DNA of 64,000 nt from Enoplolaimus lenunculus. Lineage: Eukaryota > Nematoda > Enoplea > Enoplida > Thoracostomopsidae. This document shows, piece by piece, positions 54,220 through 64,000 of this stretch. The stretch covers positions 62,001 through 126,000 of the forward strand of contig JASANG010000291.1 in NCBI GenBank assembly GCA_030248215.1, read 5' to 3'. Made by a program: the position numbers and the translations under genes. Position 1 is the first letter of the stretch, and every line of letters begins with the position of its first letter. The notes under the pieces were generated by a model. It ran no database searches and was not told the origin of the DNA. It was given only the letters and a program-made list of their open reading frames with translations.

Positions 54220-57200
54220 ATTATTATTATGTTGTTGTTATTGTTGTTTTCAGATTATATGTTGTACAATTGGCATCTTGGTTGAATGCAAAGGAACATT
54301 ATCACATTATCACGAATATATTTATGCACCAGACGTCCAACACATTACAATGTACTCGTTATTCGCGATGTTTGGCACGTTTGATCTGTTGCGGCAAAAA
54401 GGATTTCCAGTATGCAAAACGTTTAGCTAAAGTGTCTCCAAGAAACGTTACACAGTAAATTCCGATGAGCTGATTAGTCAACTCGCAGAGAGAATTAGTC
54501 ATATCTGAGTTAATAACAATAAACATTAACTCACTCTGAGCTGATTTAATTCTGGATGAGTTGATTAATTAACTCAGAATGAGTTAAAGTAATTCATAAT
54601 TATGAGTTGTGAAAGACCTAATTCAGAGCGCACACCTCTGTGAGCGGATTCAACTCATTCTGAGATAAAATCAACTCAGTGAAATTTACAGTGATGGGCG
54701 TTTAGCTATAAAAAGTTTAAACACAACGCTATATATTTATTGAACCTATATAAGAGGGCGTAGCGGTTGAATTATTATAGGACCCCGGCACCCAAGTGCC
54801 CTTTCGTGTACAACTTAGAGGGGATCGGAAAAGCGAAGGAGGCACCCCCTGCTTAGGAACGCAATCTGAGCACTATCTAAAACTTTGACTTTAAGTATAG
54901 CTTAACTAAATTTGAATATTAGTTTGAGTAAAACTTAAATTGCAATGCCGAGTAACTAAACTAGAATTGTGAGTTTAACTTCGACAAACTTATTTTTAAG
55001 TTTAACACGAGTTTAAGATAAACTTATTTTTAAGTTTAAATAATAAGTGCAGCCCAGAAATAATGTGTATTCATTAAAGCTTAAACTAACAATATATATG
55101 ATTTTAAATCAGGTTAAGGAGTAAAACCTGCTTTTTAGTTTCGTTAATCTACAAAGATAGTTTAATTCTGCTGAATTAAGCTCAAATCAAGTTAGTTTAA
55201 GCTTTTAGCGAACATGCATTTTAGTATAAAAATAGGTCAGTTATTTTGGCAAAAAAATTTCTTTGATTGAAAAAAATATATCAATATTTCATTGCTGAGT
55301 TTTTAAATAGCACTCTCTATGGGGAAGGATTTGACGGCAGCATCAACCCCTAACCAGCCCAGTATGGCTCAAAGGTTTACAACGCGTATTGTACAACTAA
55401 AAACCCACAATGTATTGACTAGCCAAATACTTGCAAATATCGCCTGTATATATGTGTTACTAAAATTTTACGATTTCGATGCAATTTTACAAAAATATTA
55501 AAATAATTATTGAGCAGTCGCTTTAAACTGTACAATTTCAAAACACAATAAGTATTTTATCACCGAAAAATCCTAAATTCACTACTACAGTTTAATATAC
55601 GTTTTAATTTTGTATTAACTGAATGTTTTAGATTCCGGACAAAATGGATTATGCATCGGGTGTTTTGGCATTTACAGGCGAAGCGATTTTGTTCTACTTT
55701 CATATTGAACATCAAAAGGATTTTGAACAAACGGTAAGTGTTTATGTATTTGAAAAATAAAATATTGTTCTAAATTTATTGTTTACTTATTTATTACATT
55801 TTTGTTTAATTTTTAAATAATAAAATAATGTTCTATATTTATTGTTTACTTATTTATTACGATTATATTTAATTTTTAAGTAATAAAATAATGTTCTAAA
55901 TTCATTGATTACTTATTTATTACATTTTTATTTAATTTTTTAATAATAAAATATTGTTCTAAATTTATTGTTTACTTATTTATTACATTTTTGTTTAATT
56001 TTTAAATAATACAATATTCTTCTATATTGATTGTTTGCTTTTATTTTTATTACATTTTTATTTAATTTTACTGTATATTTTTAAAATGGAAGTTTTGTCT
56101 CAAAGTTAGAGCACATAATTAATGTTGTGTGCTAAAACGTTGCAGGAAAACTTCAAAATCTAAAATATAGTTCAAAATAAATCAAAAACGCAATAAATAA
56201 TAAAATACTGTTTTTAAATCCATACTTTACGTATTTATTGCATTTTTGATTTGTTTTGCGTTTTTTAAATTGAAATTTTCTCTGCAAAGTTAGAGCATAA
56301 AACATAAAAGAAATACTCAAAGTATGATTTCAGAAAGCCAGCCATTTTGTTTTAGGCACACATTCTATTACTTGTCGCTATTTTCGGGTGCGTATTGGCG
56401 GCGTGTGCAGAATGGACCAGTCCGTCAAACTTGCATTATAAATACATTCGTGCATTTTTTGTTACTATTCAAGGAAGTTGGTTCTATCAGGTTAGTTAAC
56501 CTAATAAATAAAAGTGATATCGAGCTGCCTTGCCATCAAAAATTTCTGGTTCCATCACTGGCGGAACCGGTGAATTTAAACCCTTCAAAACCACAGAGTT
56601 TATCCCTAGCGGATCTAGAGAGGCGGAGGGAGCACACCCCACACCCATCAGAAATTTTTTGTAATAAAACAATAATGTTCTTCCCTGCCTTACAATTTTT
56701 CTTCAAATTTTTTTGTGCAACTGCAATTTTCCACTCAGAAATGTATCTTGTGATAAAATGATAACGTCCCTACGTTACACTTTTTTGCTACAAATGGCAT
56801 ATATAATAACATACAGTAAAATTTGCGTTTTATAACATTTGTCAGCTCGACCCGATCCAGTGACAAATTTCTGGATTCGCCTCTGCTGTTTAGATTTATA
56901 TTTTGCTGAGTGCTGCAGTGGCCTTTTTTAGAATTTAAGTCTAAAATGTTTCAGGTTGCATTTATGATCTTCAGTCCATTTCCGAGCGCTTCACATCCGT
57001 GGACATCCGCCAAACCGGAATTCAATTCAATGTGGCTTGCAATCGCATTTGTTTGGCATTGTATTGGCTGTTTATTATTTATTGTTTTTTGTTATGTAAT
57101 GTTTTATAAATTCAACCAATCACGTTATTATATCGATGATCGATATAGCAACTGTAAATCACAAGACCTGAAACAGTCCAAAAATGCAATGGTAAATGGA

Positions 57201-58401
57201 CAAAACAATAACAACAACAACAACAAAAACAATAGCAGCAACAATAAAGTAAGCATTAACGGTTAAATTTCAAAGATATGACTTTAAGTCGACCTTTGAC
57301 TCAAGTGAATTTCAAATTTAGAAATGATTTTAAAATGAAATAATTTCAATTGACCACTTTCCCATAGGGTATACGATTGTATACTACATTACCAAAAATG
57401 GTGGACTCTCGCCGAAATAGGCTCTACGGGACTACACAAACTGAGTCAAATTTGACTCCGCCACAGTCGAATGTGCGACTTAGAGAGTCGAATTTAACTC
57501 TGTCGGAGTCGAATTTGACTCAATTTGTATAGTCCCGTAAAGCCTATTTCGGAGAGAGTCAATTTAACTCACCATATTTTGCAGTGTACGATGCGTGTAG
57601 CAATCGAATAAGCTTAAGCTTTAGACTAATTCATTTAATTAGGCTTAAGTTTAGACTTAGGCATCTTCATGTTAACGAAAATTTGAGTCAACCTTGTAAA
57701 ATTTTGTCAACCATTGTTGGCATATATACTGTAGGTATTCTGTAATCAACTCTCAGGCCCGTAGCCAATTCACCTTGCTAGAGGAGCTAAATAATTGCCA
57801 TAGGGGCATACAAGTGTTTTCTTTGACTTACAAGCAAGGTTAAAAATTTTCTAGGGGGCCTGAGCCTCCCTGGCCTTAACTTGGCTACGGATTCGGCAAC
57901 TCTCGAAATGAGATACAAAGCATTTTTTTTTTGCTTTTTAAACGTCAAGAAAGCGAATTAAAATCACAGCACTGTAAATTTTAGTGAGTTGATTTTAACT
58001 CAGAATGAGTTGAATCCCTCAATCTGAGTTAGGACTATCAGAACTCAGAATTATGAGTTGATTCAATTCATTCTGAGTTAATTAATCAACTCACCCAGTG
58101 TCAACTCAACTCACAATGAGAATCAAGTCGACTCAGAGTGAGTTAAGGTGTTCTGTTATTAACTCAGAAAAAATTAACTTTCCGTCTGAGTTAATTAATT
58201 AACTCATTGGAATTTACAGTGAATTTAAACCGTTGAATTCCGACTTTATTTCATGTTTCACCAACCCAACCATTGTTGTTTTATGCTTAAATTAATGTTT
58301 TTGTTGTTTAGAATTTTGACGAAGAACTCGGTGAACTGTTGGCACCAGATTCAGATGAAGATCTCAAACAAAATCATTCCCAAATTAACGGATTGCTTTA
58401 G
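52731..58401 (+). CDS. TMEM45 / DUF716 family multi-pass membrane protein
   Basis: Six coding exons, all junctions phase 0: 52731-52970 (donor GTTAGT), 54254-54409 (acceptor TTTTCAG, donor GTATGC), 55632-55733 (TTTTAG; GTAAGT), 56356-56490 (TTTTAG; GTTAGT), 56955-57248 (TTTCAG; GTAAGC) and 58312-58401 (TTTAG; stop TAG). The product is 338 residues; human TMEM45B has 275. Matching landmarks in order: N-terminal GHIIPGSFFLMFGIRW (human GHALPGSFFLIIGLCW), IGILVE.., HITMYSLFAMFGTFD (human HSTMYLFFAVSGIVD), LAFTGEAILFYFHIEH, HILLLVAIFGCVLAACAEW, TIQGSWFYQ (human LQGTWFWQ), and AIAFVWHCIGCLLFI with the family's W-H. About seven membrane spans. The extra length is a basic linker in exon 1 (about residues 27-70) and an Asn-rich tail. 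The last exon is acidic (EELGELLAPDSDED), as in vertebrate tails. If intron 5 is retained, translation stops after VSING. Molecular function is not established for the family. MITEs fill introns 1, 2, 4 and 5. Confidence 0.95.
52979..53188. mobile_element. Family H MITE in TMEM45-like intron 1
   Basis: ATGCGTGATTCACACGTGCA and AGTTTGTACGTATGACAAGG ends; starts 8 bases after the exon 1 donor. Confidence 0.82.
53189..53599. other. Intron sequence, unassigned
   Basis: Nothing recognised. Confidence 0.3.
53600..54232 (+). repeat. GTCC-bearing dispersed repeat ending in (ATT)n
   Basis: GTGCCCGGGGGTCAAAAGGT, a (GTCC)n run, ACCGCTGAACCGATTTTTAT, then an internal unit (TTAGGACTTTTTAAAATATT.. GGTTTTTGGGTGCGAGGAAT.. 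CTAATTTGCATATTAGC) present about twice, and the end TTCGCTCAATACATGTAGTC followed by about 22 ATT triplets. A second copy is at 62800-63800. The simple-repeat tail suggests a LINE or SINE 3' end, but I found no coding part. It ends 22 bases before exon 2 of the TMEM45-like gene. Confidence 0.7.
54449..54694 (+). mobile_element. Family B2 MITE in TMEM45-like intron 2
   Basis: TACACAGTAAATTCCGATGAG to GAAATTTACAGTG; starts about 40 bases after exon 2. Confidence 0.88.
54868..55215. mobile_element. Family D MITE in TMEM45-like intron 2
   Basis: CACTATCTAAAACTTTGACT and AGTTTAAGCTTTTAGCG ends; matches 41387-41737. Confidence 0.8.
55216..55631. other. Intron sequence, unassigned
   Basis: A 60-codon frame shows no family and no splice support. 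Confidence 0.3.
55748..56065. repeat. About 63-bp tandem repeat in TMEM45-like intron 3
   Basis: Five units of AATAAAATATTGTTCTAAAT.. ACTTATTTATTACATTTTTG.. with point changes. Begins about 14 bases after the exon 3 donor. Confidence 0.92.
56603..56889. mobile_element. Family K MITE in TMEM45-like intron 4
   Basis: AGCGGATCTAGAGAGGCGGA and CAAATTTCTGGATTCGCCTCT ends. Confidence 0.78.
57396..57588. mobile_element. Family E MITE in TMEM45-like intron 5
   Basis: CCAAAAATGGTGGACTCTCG to TTAACTCACCATATTTTGCAGTG; same internal half-palindromes as 43335-43543. Confidence 0.88.
57600..57668 (+). mobile_element. Family A MITE fragment
   Basis: GCAATCGAATAAGCTTAAGC.. TTAGACTAATT.. TTAGGCTTAAG. Confidence 0.55.
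57754..57893. mobile_element. Small inverted-repeat element
   Basis: GGCCCGTAGCCAATTCACCTTG at the left, TTAACTTGGCTACGG at the right. Confidence 0.65.
57970..58221 (-). mobile_element. Family B MITE in TMEM45-like intron 5
   Basis: CACTGTAAATTTTAGTGAG to GGAATTTACAGTG; ends 90 bases before the last exon, in reverse orientation. Confidence 0.88.
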
Positions 58402-58416
58402 AAATTGATATACAAC

Positions 58417-59043
58417 TACTTTTAGGGCCGTCCCGGTTTCTGGTGGGTCTGTGAAAGAGTAGGCTTACAACCTAGACTGCATTTTTTGCATAGGATTAGG
58501 CTTAAGCTTTGGCTTAGGCTTAAGCTTAGGCTTAGGCTTAGGAATACGCTTTTGCAAGGCTTAGGCTTAGGCTTAGCAATACGCATTTGCAACGCATAGG
58601 CTTCGGCTTAGGCTTAGGAATACGCTTTTGCTACGCTTAGGCTTCGGCTTAGGCTTAGGAATACGCTTTTGCAACGCTTAGGCTTAGGCTTAGGCTTAGG
58701 AATACGCTTTTGTAACGCTTAGGCTTAGGCTTAGGAATACGCTTTTGCAACGCTTAGGCTTAGTCTTAGGCTTAGAATATGCTTTTACCACGCTTAGGCT
58801 TAGGCTTAGGAATACGCTTTTGCAACGCTTAGGCTTAGGCTTAGGAATACACTTTTGCAACGCTTAGGCTTAGGCTTAGGAATACGCTTTTGTAACGCTT
58901 AGGCTTAGGCTTAGGAATACGCTTTTTGCAACGCTTAGGCTTAGGCTTAGGCTTAGGAATGCGCTTTTGCAACGCTTAGGCTTAGGCTTAGGTTTAGGGA
59001 TAGGCCTAATTTACTGTTACGGCCCTAAAAGTAACATTGGCCC
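58417..59043 (+). mobile_element. Family A2 MITE with giant TTAGGC array, in the probable 3' UTR
   Basis: Starts CTTTTAGGGCCG and GGTTTCTGGTGGGTCTGTGA; ends TACGGCCCTAAAAGTAACAT then TGGCC. Between them about twelve units of AATACGCTTTTGCAACGC followed by (TTAGGC)2-4 form a higher-order array. Begins 15 bases after the TMEM45-like stop. Confidence 0.92.
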
Positions 59044-59066
59044 AATATTTTATAATGTTCAACTAT

Positions 59067-59072
59067 AATAAA
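59067..59072 (+). promoter_or_regulatory. Candidate polyadenylation signal AATAAA
   Basis: First AATAAA after the TMEM45-like stop codon on this strand. If used, the 3' UTR is about 0.7 kb and contains the whole TTAGGC MITE. Confidence 0.5.
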
Positions 59073-59137
59073 TTTTATTAAAAATGCGTGCTCTGGCAAC
59101 ACTGTCAGCTGATAATTTTATAGCTTTACGCCAAGCG

Positions 59138-59391
59138 AAGTAAATTCCAATGAGTTGATTAATCAATTCAACTAGCTAGTTGGATATTTCTGAATTAATA
59201 TCAGTAAACATTAACTCACTCTGAATTGAGTTGATTCTCGCTCTGATTTGAGTTGATTCTGGGTGAGTTGATTAATTAACTCAGAATGAATTGAATCAAC
59301 TCAAAATTTTAAGTTCTGATAGTCCTAACTCAGACTGAGTGATTCAACTCATTCTGAGTTAATTAATCAACTCACTGAAATTTACAGGGCA
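59138..59391 (+). mobile_element. Family B MITE
   Basis: GTAAATTCCAATGAGTTGAT to GAAATTTACAGGG. Confidence 0.88.
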
Positions 59392-59501
59392 ACAGGCCAA
59401 ACGCAATTTTAGCACTAAATCTTGGAACAAAATTTGGTTTTGTATCAGTCCGGTACTCCGGTGACAAATACAATCCGCAGTTACGCCGATCCGTCTTTTT
59501 T

Positions 59502-59759
59502 TACACTGTAAATTCAAATGAGTTGATTAATCAATTCAGCTAGCGAGTTGGTTTTATTTCTGAATTAATACTAGTAAACGTTAACTCACTCTGAGTTGGA
59601 GTGATTCTCAATCTGAGTTGAGTTGACTCTGGGTGGGTTGGCTAATTAACTCAGAATGAATTGAGTCAACTCAAAATTCTGAGTTCTGATAGTCCTAACT
59701 CAGACTGAGTGATTCAACTCATTCTGAGTTAAAATCAACTCACTGAAATTTACAGTGTA
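59502..59759 (+). mobile_element. Family B MITE
   Basis: TACACTGTAAATTCAAATGAG to GAAATTTACAGTGTA, flanked by TA; close to the family consensus. Confidence 0.92.
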
Positions 59760-59852
59760 GCGAGTTGAAGTCTGTACATTAAAATCAAGGTAACGAAGAA
59801 CCCAAACAGCTAGAGACTACCAAATTATAGCTCGCAAGAAACGCTTGTGCAA

Positions 59853-60075
59853 CCCAGTGAGAGAATTAGTTATTTTTGGTTGTTTCTTAGTTAATACCAG
59901 TAAATATTAAACTCATTGTGAGCTGATTTAATTCCCGGTGACTTGATTAATTAACTCAGAATGAGTTCGGTCAATTCAGATTTCTGAGTTCTCAAAGACC
60001 TAATTCAGAGCTCAGACAATCTCAATGAATTCAATTCATTGTGAGTTAAAATCAATTCACTCGAATTTACAGTGT
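59853..60075 (+). mobile_element. Family B2 MITE, 5'-truncated
   Basis: GAGAGAATTAGTTATTTTTGG to CGAATTTACAGTG. Confidence 0.82.
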
Positions 60076-60526
60076 GAAACTACAGTGAACTTTATCAGAC
60101 GGGTAATTGAATGTGAAAAGTTGCTGATTGACAGATACGATGCTCTTTTCAGTTGGTTGGATGATAGTTTTTAGCGGTTATACAGTTTACGAAGGCCATT
60201 AAAACGCATATAAAATATTTATTCAACCACGCTTTAGAATTCAAAGACATATAAACGGTTAAATTGAACAGTATAGTGACATGTTGAGCAGTGTATTTTG
60301 GAATCTGATTTATATTTTCGGCGCCGACAAATCTGGAAGAAATGGTAAACAATGTGTGCCAAACGGAACAATAGCGTTTCGGTGGTTTAAAGGAACATGA
60401 TCAACGAACCCCATAAAAGACAAAAAAACCTAAGTGCCACGTCACTTTTCCATTCCTGTGATGCATTTTCGATTTAAAAACAGAACATCGCAAAAAATTG
60501 TCGCAGCGTCTTTGAAGAATGTGTAC
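60076..60526. other. Unassigned stretch
   Basis: Nothing recognised. Confidence 0.3.
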
Positions 60527-60529
60527 TGT

Positions 60530-60972
60530 AGTGCCCGAACAAGAGGGGTGGACTGATATTTATTTGGCCTCTCCAGAGGGTACCCCCCTTGTTATTCGGT
60601 TTACGGACTGTTATTTATTATTAACCCAAGCTCACCCGCCCTTCGTTACTGATATATATCTGGTACTGCAATTATCCGTTGAATTAAACGTTTACTTGTT
60701 TTGTGTCAGTAGCTTGAGCGATAATACAAGGTTATACTTAGGAATTTACTTTCAAAATTTAAGTACGCTTTAAAGTTTCGAACACAAATTATTTGGTCCT
60801 GGAGTCATTTATACGCTACAATTAGGGATAATTGATATTTATGGACTCCAATTAGGGTTTAGGAACTCTGTCCGCTTACAGACTCTTATTGGGGATAGAG
60901 ACTCCTATTGATTGGAACTCAAAATGGGGACCCCTTTCTTATTACCCCCCGCCCTTTTATTCGGGTCAATAC
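60530..60972 (+). mobile_element. Family F MITE, full
   Basis: CTGTAGTGCCCGAACAAGAGG to TATTCGGGTCAATACAG; TA on both sides. Confidence 0.9.
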
Positions 60973-60989
60973 AGTACAAAAAGTCTGAG

Positions 60990-61435
60990 CAATGATGGGA
61001 GGGGAAGTAATAAGAGGGGGGTGGTCCCAATTTTGAGTCCGAATCAATTGGAGTCAGTATCCCTAATAACAGTCCGTAAGCGAATATAGTCCTTAAACCC
61101 AAATTAGAATCCATAAATATCAATTAACCCTAATTGTAGCGCATAAATGACTCCATGACCAAATGATTTGAGTTCTAAACTTTAGAACGTACTTAAATTT
61201 TGAAAGTACATTCTAAAGTGTAACCTTGTATTGTCGCTCAAGCTATTGACACAAGACAAATAAACGTTTAATCCAAGGGATAATTGCAGTACCGGATATA
61301 TATCAGTAACGAAGGGCGGGGGAGCTTGGGTTAAAAATAAATAACAGTCCGTAACCGAATATTAACAATGGGGGGGGTAAGCTCTGAAGAGGCCAAATAA
61401 ATATCACTCCCCCTCTTATTCGGGTCAGTACAGTA
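60990..61435 (-). mobile_element. Family F MITE, opposite orientation
   Basis: GGGAAGTAATAAGAGGGGGG to TTATTCGGGTCAGTACAG. With the previous copy it makes a large inverted repeat. Confidence 0.88.
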
Positions 61436-61584
61436 TACAGTACTAAAATGTGTTTTGCAAGAAATTTCACTCGTAGGTATATGACAGCTCTGTATAATGT
61501 GTACAGTATGCTAAATTATAATGTGTTGTCACATGTTGAAACTTAATAATAAAATAGTCATTCGATTCTCCTAATGTTATTTTT

Positions 61585-61622
61585 TCAATAGGTCAATTTG
61601 ACTCTCCATTTTTTACAGTGTA
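61585..61622 (+). mobile_element. Family E MITE tip
   Basis: GTCAATTTGACTCTCCATTTTTTACAGTGTA-like end only. Confidence 0.6.
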
Positions 61623-62090
61623 TGAAAAGTTTGTTAGCATTCAGCAACCTGGTTGTTATTGTAGGCTGGCGTAGTGTCGAATGCCGTTTAAAAATCGCGG
61701 AAAGGTAGGATCGTGTCAAACTCGCGAGCGCAGCGAGCGAGAATCCAGACGTAGTTCAAAACTTCGTCGGCTTTTGCTTCACCTGGGTAGGATGGAGCCC
61801 TTTTAGCGGATGAGCCCCTAACAAATGGGAAAATTGGGGAGGCTGCTCCAGCCCTGGCTTTCCTCGTCAAACTCCATTTTAATGTTTGTCAGAGCGCACC
61901 ATGTGTTTTAGTTACTAAAAGATACTCAGCTAGTGGTAAAATAAACCTCGTGTTAAACGCAACCGCAGCTGAGAAGTAAACCCTATGCGCTCTGTTAGTT
62001 ATTTTATGCGACATCAATGCACAAAAATACGTCAAACTGAAACGTTCTCTCTGATTAAAGATTTAGTGGATCATGTGAAAAGTTGGGTAG
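61623..62090. other. Unassigned, with GCGAGCG motif
   Basis: CTCGCGAGCGCAGCGAGCGAG near 61720 is the dispersed motif noted at 3063 and elsewhere. No gene seen. Confidence 0.35.
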
Positions 62091-62245
62091 GCTAGGGTAC
62101 GACGGTTTTTGGTTCTGAGTGCTCAGCAGCTGAAAATGACGGACGTTCCCAGGTGGTTGCAAACTCGGCTAACAGACTATTAGTCCAGCGCGCTACCACT
62201 GATCCACGCCGCCTCATAATCAACAGCTCAGTTTTCTGTTTTTCC
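62091..62245 (-). repeat. tRNA-derived SINE (family S2)
   Basis: Minus strand: GAGGCGGCGTGGATCAGTGG.. AGCGCGCTGGACTAATAGTC, close to a real tRNA A-box and anticodon arm, then a worn B-box. Partner of 32860-33015. Confidence 0.7.
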
Positions 62246-62799
62246 GCAACTTCATTCTGGATAACCATGTTCCACTTGCATCGAAGTTCCACCACTGACC
62301 AATGGATTTGTTTTGCGGTTGACCAACCGTACCAGACGTAGCACCTGCCGTTGCCGCTTCTATAAATTTTAGATTCTGATTGCAGTTTTATTATGTACAT
62401 ACTAAGCATAATAGCATTTTTACTGTAACACAATAACTGCCGCATGCATGAAGACGATTTAGCAAAACTGAATTTCGCATAATATTGTCTCGTTCTAGCG
62501 CTATGTGTTACCAGTGACAGTCAGTGTTCGATACACGCATATAACATAGTTCATGGCGAATGTTTGGGTACAGTTTGTGGCACTACGCGTTTTTTTGCCA
62601 CTGTCGCTGCTTGTCGGTGAGTATTTTGTATTACCTTTGTAATAACCCCTGTGTATTCCTTGAAAGTATACTCGCAGATTTATCCTGTGCGCATTTAGGC
62701 GCTTAAGGATGCCGACATACGTAGATAATTCGCAATTCTGGTTCGGTTGTCTTGTTTATCGAAGCTCGGTGATTTCCGGAGCGTTTTTATGATTTTGCG
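62246..62799. other. Unassigned stretch
   Basis: CTGTCGCTGCTTGTCGGTGAGT near 62601 could be a donor context, but no exon with family resemblance was found. Confidence 0.3.
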
Positions 62800-63800
62800 C
62801 TCGCGGGTCGAAAGGTGGATGTCCATTCGTCCGTCCGTTCTGTGAGTCTCTCCGTCTGTTCATCCGAAAAGGATCTCAGAAACCAGGGTGGTTCCGAATT
62901 TACGATTTGACCGAATCCGAATCTTGCATGTTGCAGATTTCAATTATATCTATAATTGGTTTGAGAATACCAACGCAATGCCAGCCGCATAACGTTTAAA
63001 CGATAATATATTTCGTGCCCGACCTCAGTTTTGAGATTTGTGACCTGAAACAAAATTTTTCTCCTAAATATAACTAGATATTTAAATTTTTTATTGTTTA
63101 AAACTAAAAAATATTGGGCCGAACACTGTTGGATTCGGCTTCTGGATTCGGCTTTTTCACAACCGAATCCGAATTCGAACCACAAGTTTTTGCTGAATCC
63201 GAATGCGAATCCGAAACTTTGTAGACATCAAAACTATTTATGTTTGAATGCCAATAATCCTGGGTTATTGGCTACACGGTAATTTGCATAATTTGTTAAG
63301 CCTAATTTACGCCTTTGCATTGTTTTCACTAATTATTAAGGTTACAAGGAATCTAATTTCAGCAGTAAAGGGTTTTTGGTGCAAGGAATCTAAATAAATT
63401 GTCTACAAACGTTCAAAACCGATTATTGATCAGTTGTCTAATAGCTAATTTGCATATTAAATCTAATTGCAGCAATCAATGGTTTTTGGGGTGCGAGAAA
63501 TCTGAATAAATTGTCTACAAAGCTTCAACATCGATAATTGAATAATTAGCTAATAGCTAATTTGCATATTTGCTTAATTAACTAGCCTAAATTAGGACTT
63601 TTCAAATTATTATAAATTATTAGGGTGACTCAAGGGTTTTTTGCTGCGAGGAATCTAAATAATTTGTTTACAAACCTCCAAAACCGATAAATGAATAGCT
63701 AGCTAATAACTAATTTGCATATTAGCTTAATTGCTTAAGTGTGTTCGAGCTTCGCTCAATATATGTAGTCCCACTACGACTGATCAGTATTATATATACC
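62800..63800 (+). repeat. GTCC-bearing dispersed repeat, longer copy
   Basis: Starts TTGCGCTCGCGGGTCGAAAG with GTCCGTCCG words; from about 63290 the unit GGTTTTTGGTGCAAGGAATC.. CTAATTTGCATATTA.. repeats three to four times; ends TTCGAGCTTCGCTCAATATA then GTAGTCCCACTACGACTG. 62890-63220 is an inserted or diverged part rich in CCGAATCCGAAT words. Confidence 0.65.
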
Positions 63801-64000
63801 TGTTTTAAAAGGTATCATGTCAATCAACATAAATTTCTGTGTCTGTTACTAATTGCAAAGAGACCTTATCTGAATTTATTTTACTCAAGAAAAGATTCCT
63901 GATACGGGATTTGGTTTATTTAGCATGGATTTTAATTAGGGGTTTTTATATTAAAAAACTATTCAGGTCCGCTTATTTTGAATTGTTGCAACAGAAGAAT
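63801..64000. other. Unassigned window edge
   Basis: Nothing recognised. Confidence 0.3.

Noticed and set aside
58500-58990. Chromosome end or true interstitial telomere
   Set aside because: The TTAGGC units are split by fixed spacers and bounded by MITE ends on both sides.

Overview
This is a repeat-rich, AT-rich window from a metazoan, most likely an invertebrate. The evidence is GT-AG spliced genes for two animal membrane-protein families, dense small inverted-repeat transposons (MITEs), tRNA-derived SINEs and an LTR-retroelement fossil. The species cannot be fixed. The hexamer TTAGGC, the nematode telomere repeat, is very common, but it lies inside MITEs and is not evidence of a telomere or of a nematode.

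Three protein-coding genes can be supported, all on the + strand. (1) The last two coding exons of an MGST1-like (MAPEG family) microsomal glutathione transferase lie at 10261-11860. (2) A complete three-exon paralogue lies at 16381-18985 with identical exon lengths, so the two are a tandem duplicate pair. (3) A complete six-exon TMEM45/DUF716 multi-pass membrane protein lies at 52731-58401, with every intron in phase 0 and a polyadenylation signal beyond a large TTAGGC-bearing MITE. Several of these exons are too short to stand out as open reading frames and were found by family resemblance plus splice sites.

Most of the rest is mobile DNA. I recognise about a dozen families and call them A to N for this window. 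Family A (GGCC termini, TTAGGC core, 8-bp target duplications) has about 33 copies or fragments. Family B (about 250 bp, GAGTTGA-rich, TA-type duplications) has about 23. Others are C (GGCTGGGTTTCTGAAA ends), D, E, F (CTGTAGTGACCCGAAT ends, TA duplications), G (hAT-like, CAGGGTGCAACC ends, 8-bp duplications), H, I, K, L, M and N. Between 19.6 and 28.5 kb lie a 1.6-kb direct duplication, a TIR element carrying two tRNA-like sequences, a tandem-repeat block, and a broken LTR retroelement with a gag-like region and a UPF1-like SF1 helicase region.

The most notable patterns are: a family-B MITE abutting all four internal splice acceptors of the MGST1-like pair; the TTAGGC MITE family with perfect 8-bp duplications; the helicase-bearing LTR fossil; nested insertions that give relative ages; and a fragment of MGST1 terminal exon plus MITE copied into the preceding intron. 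Long stretches, notably 44.4-45.8 kb and 41.7-42.2 kb, contain nothing I can identify.
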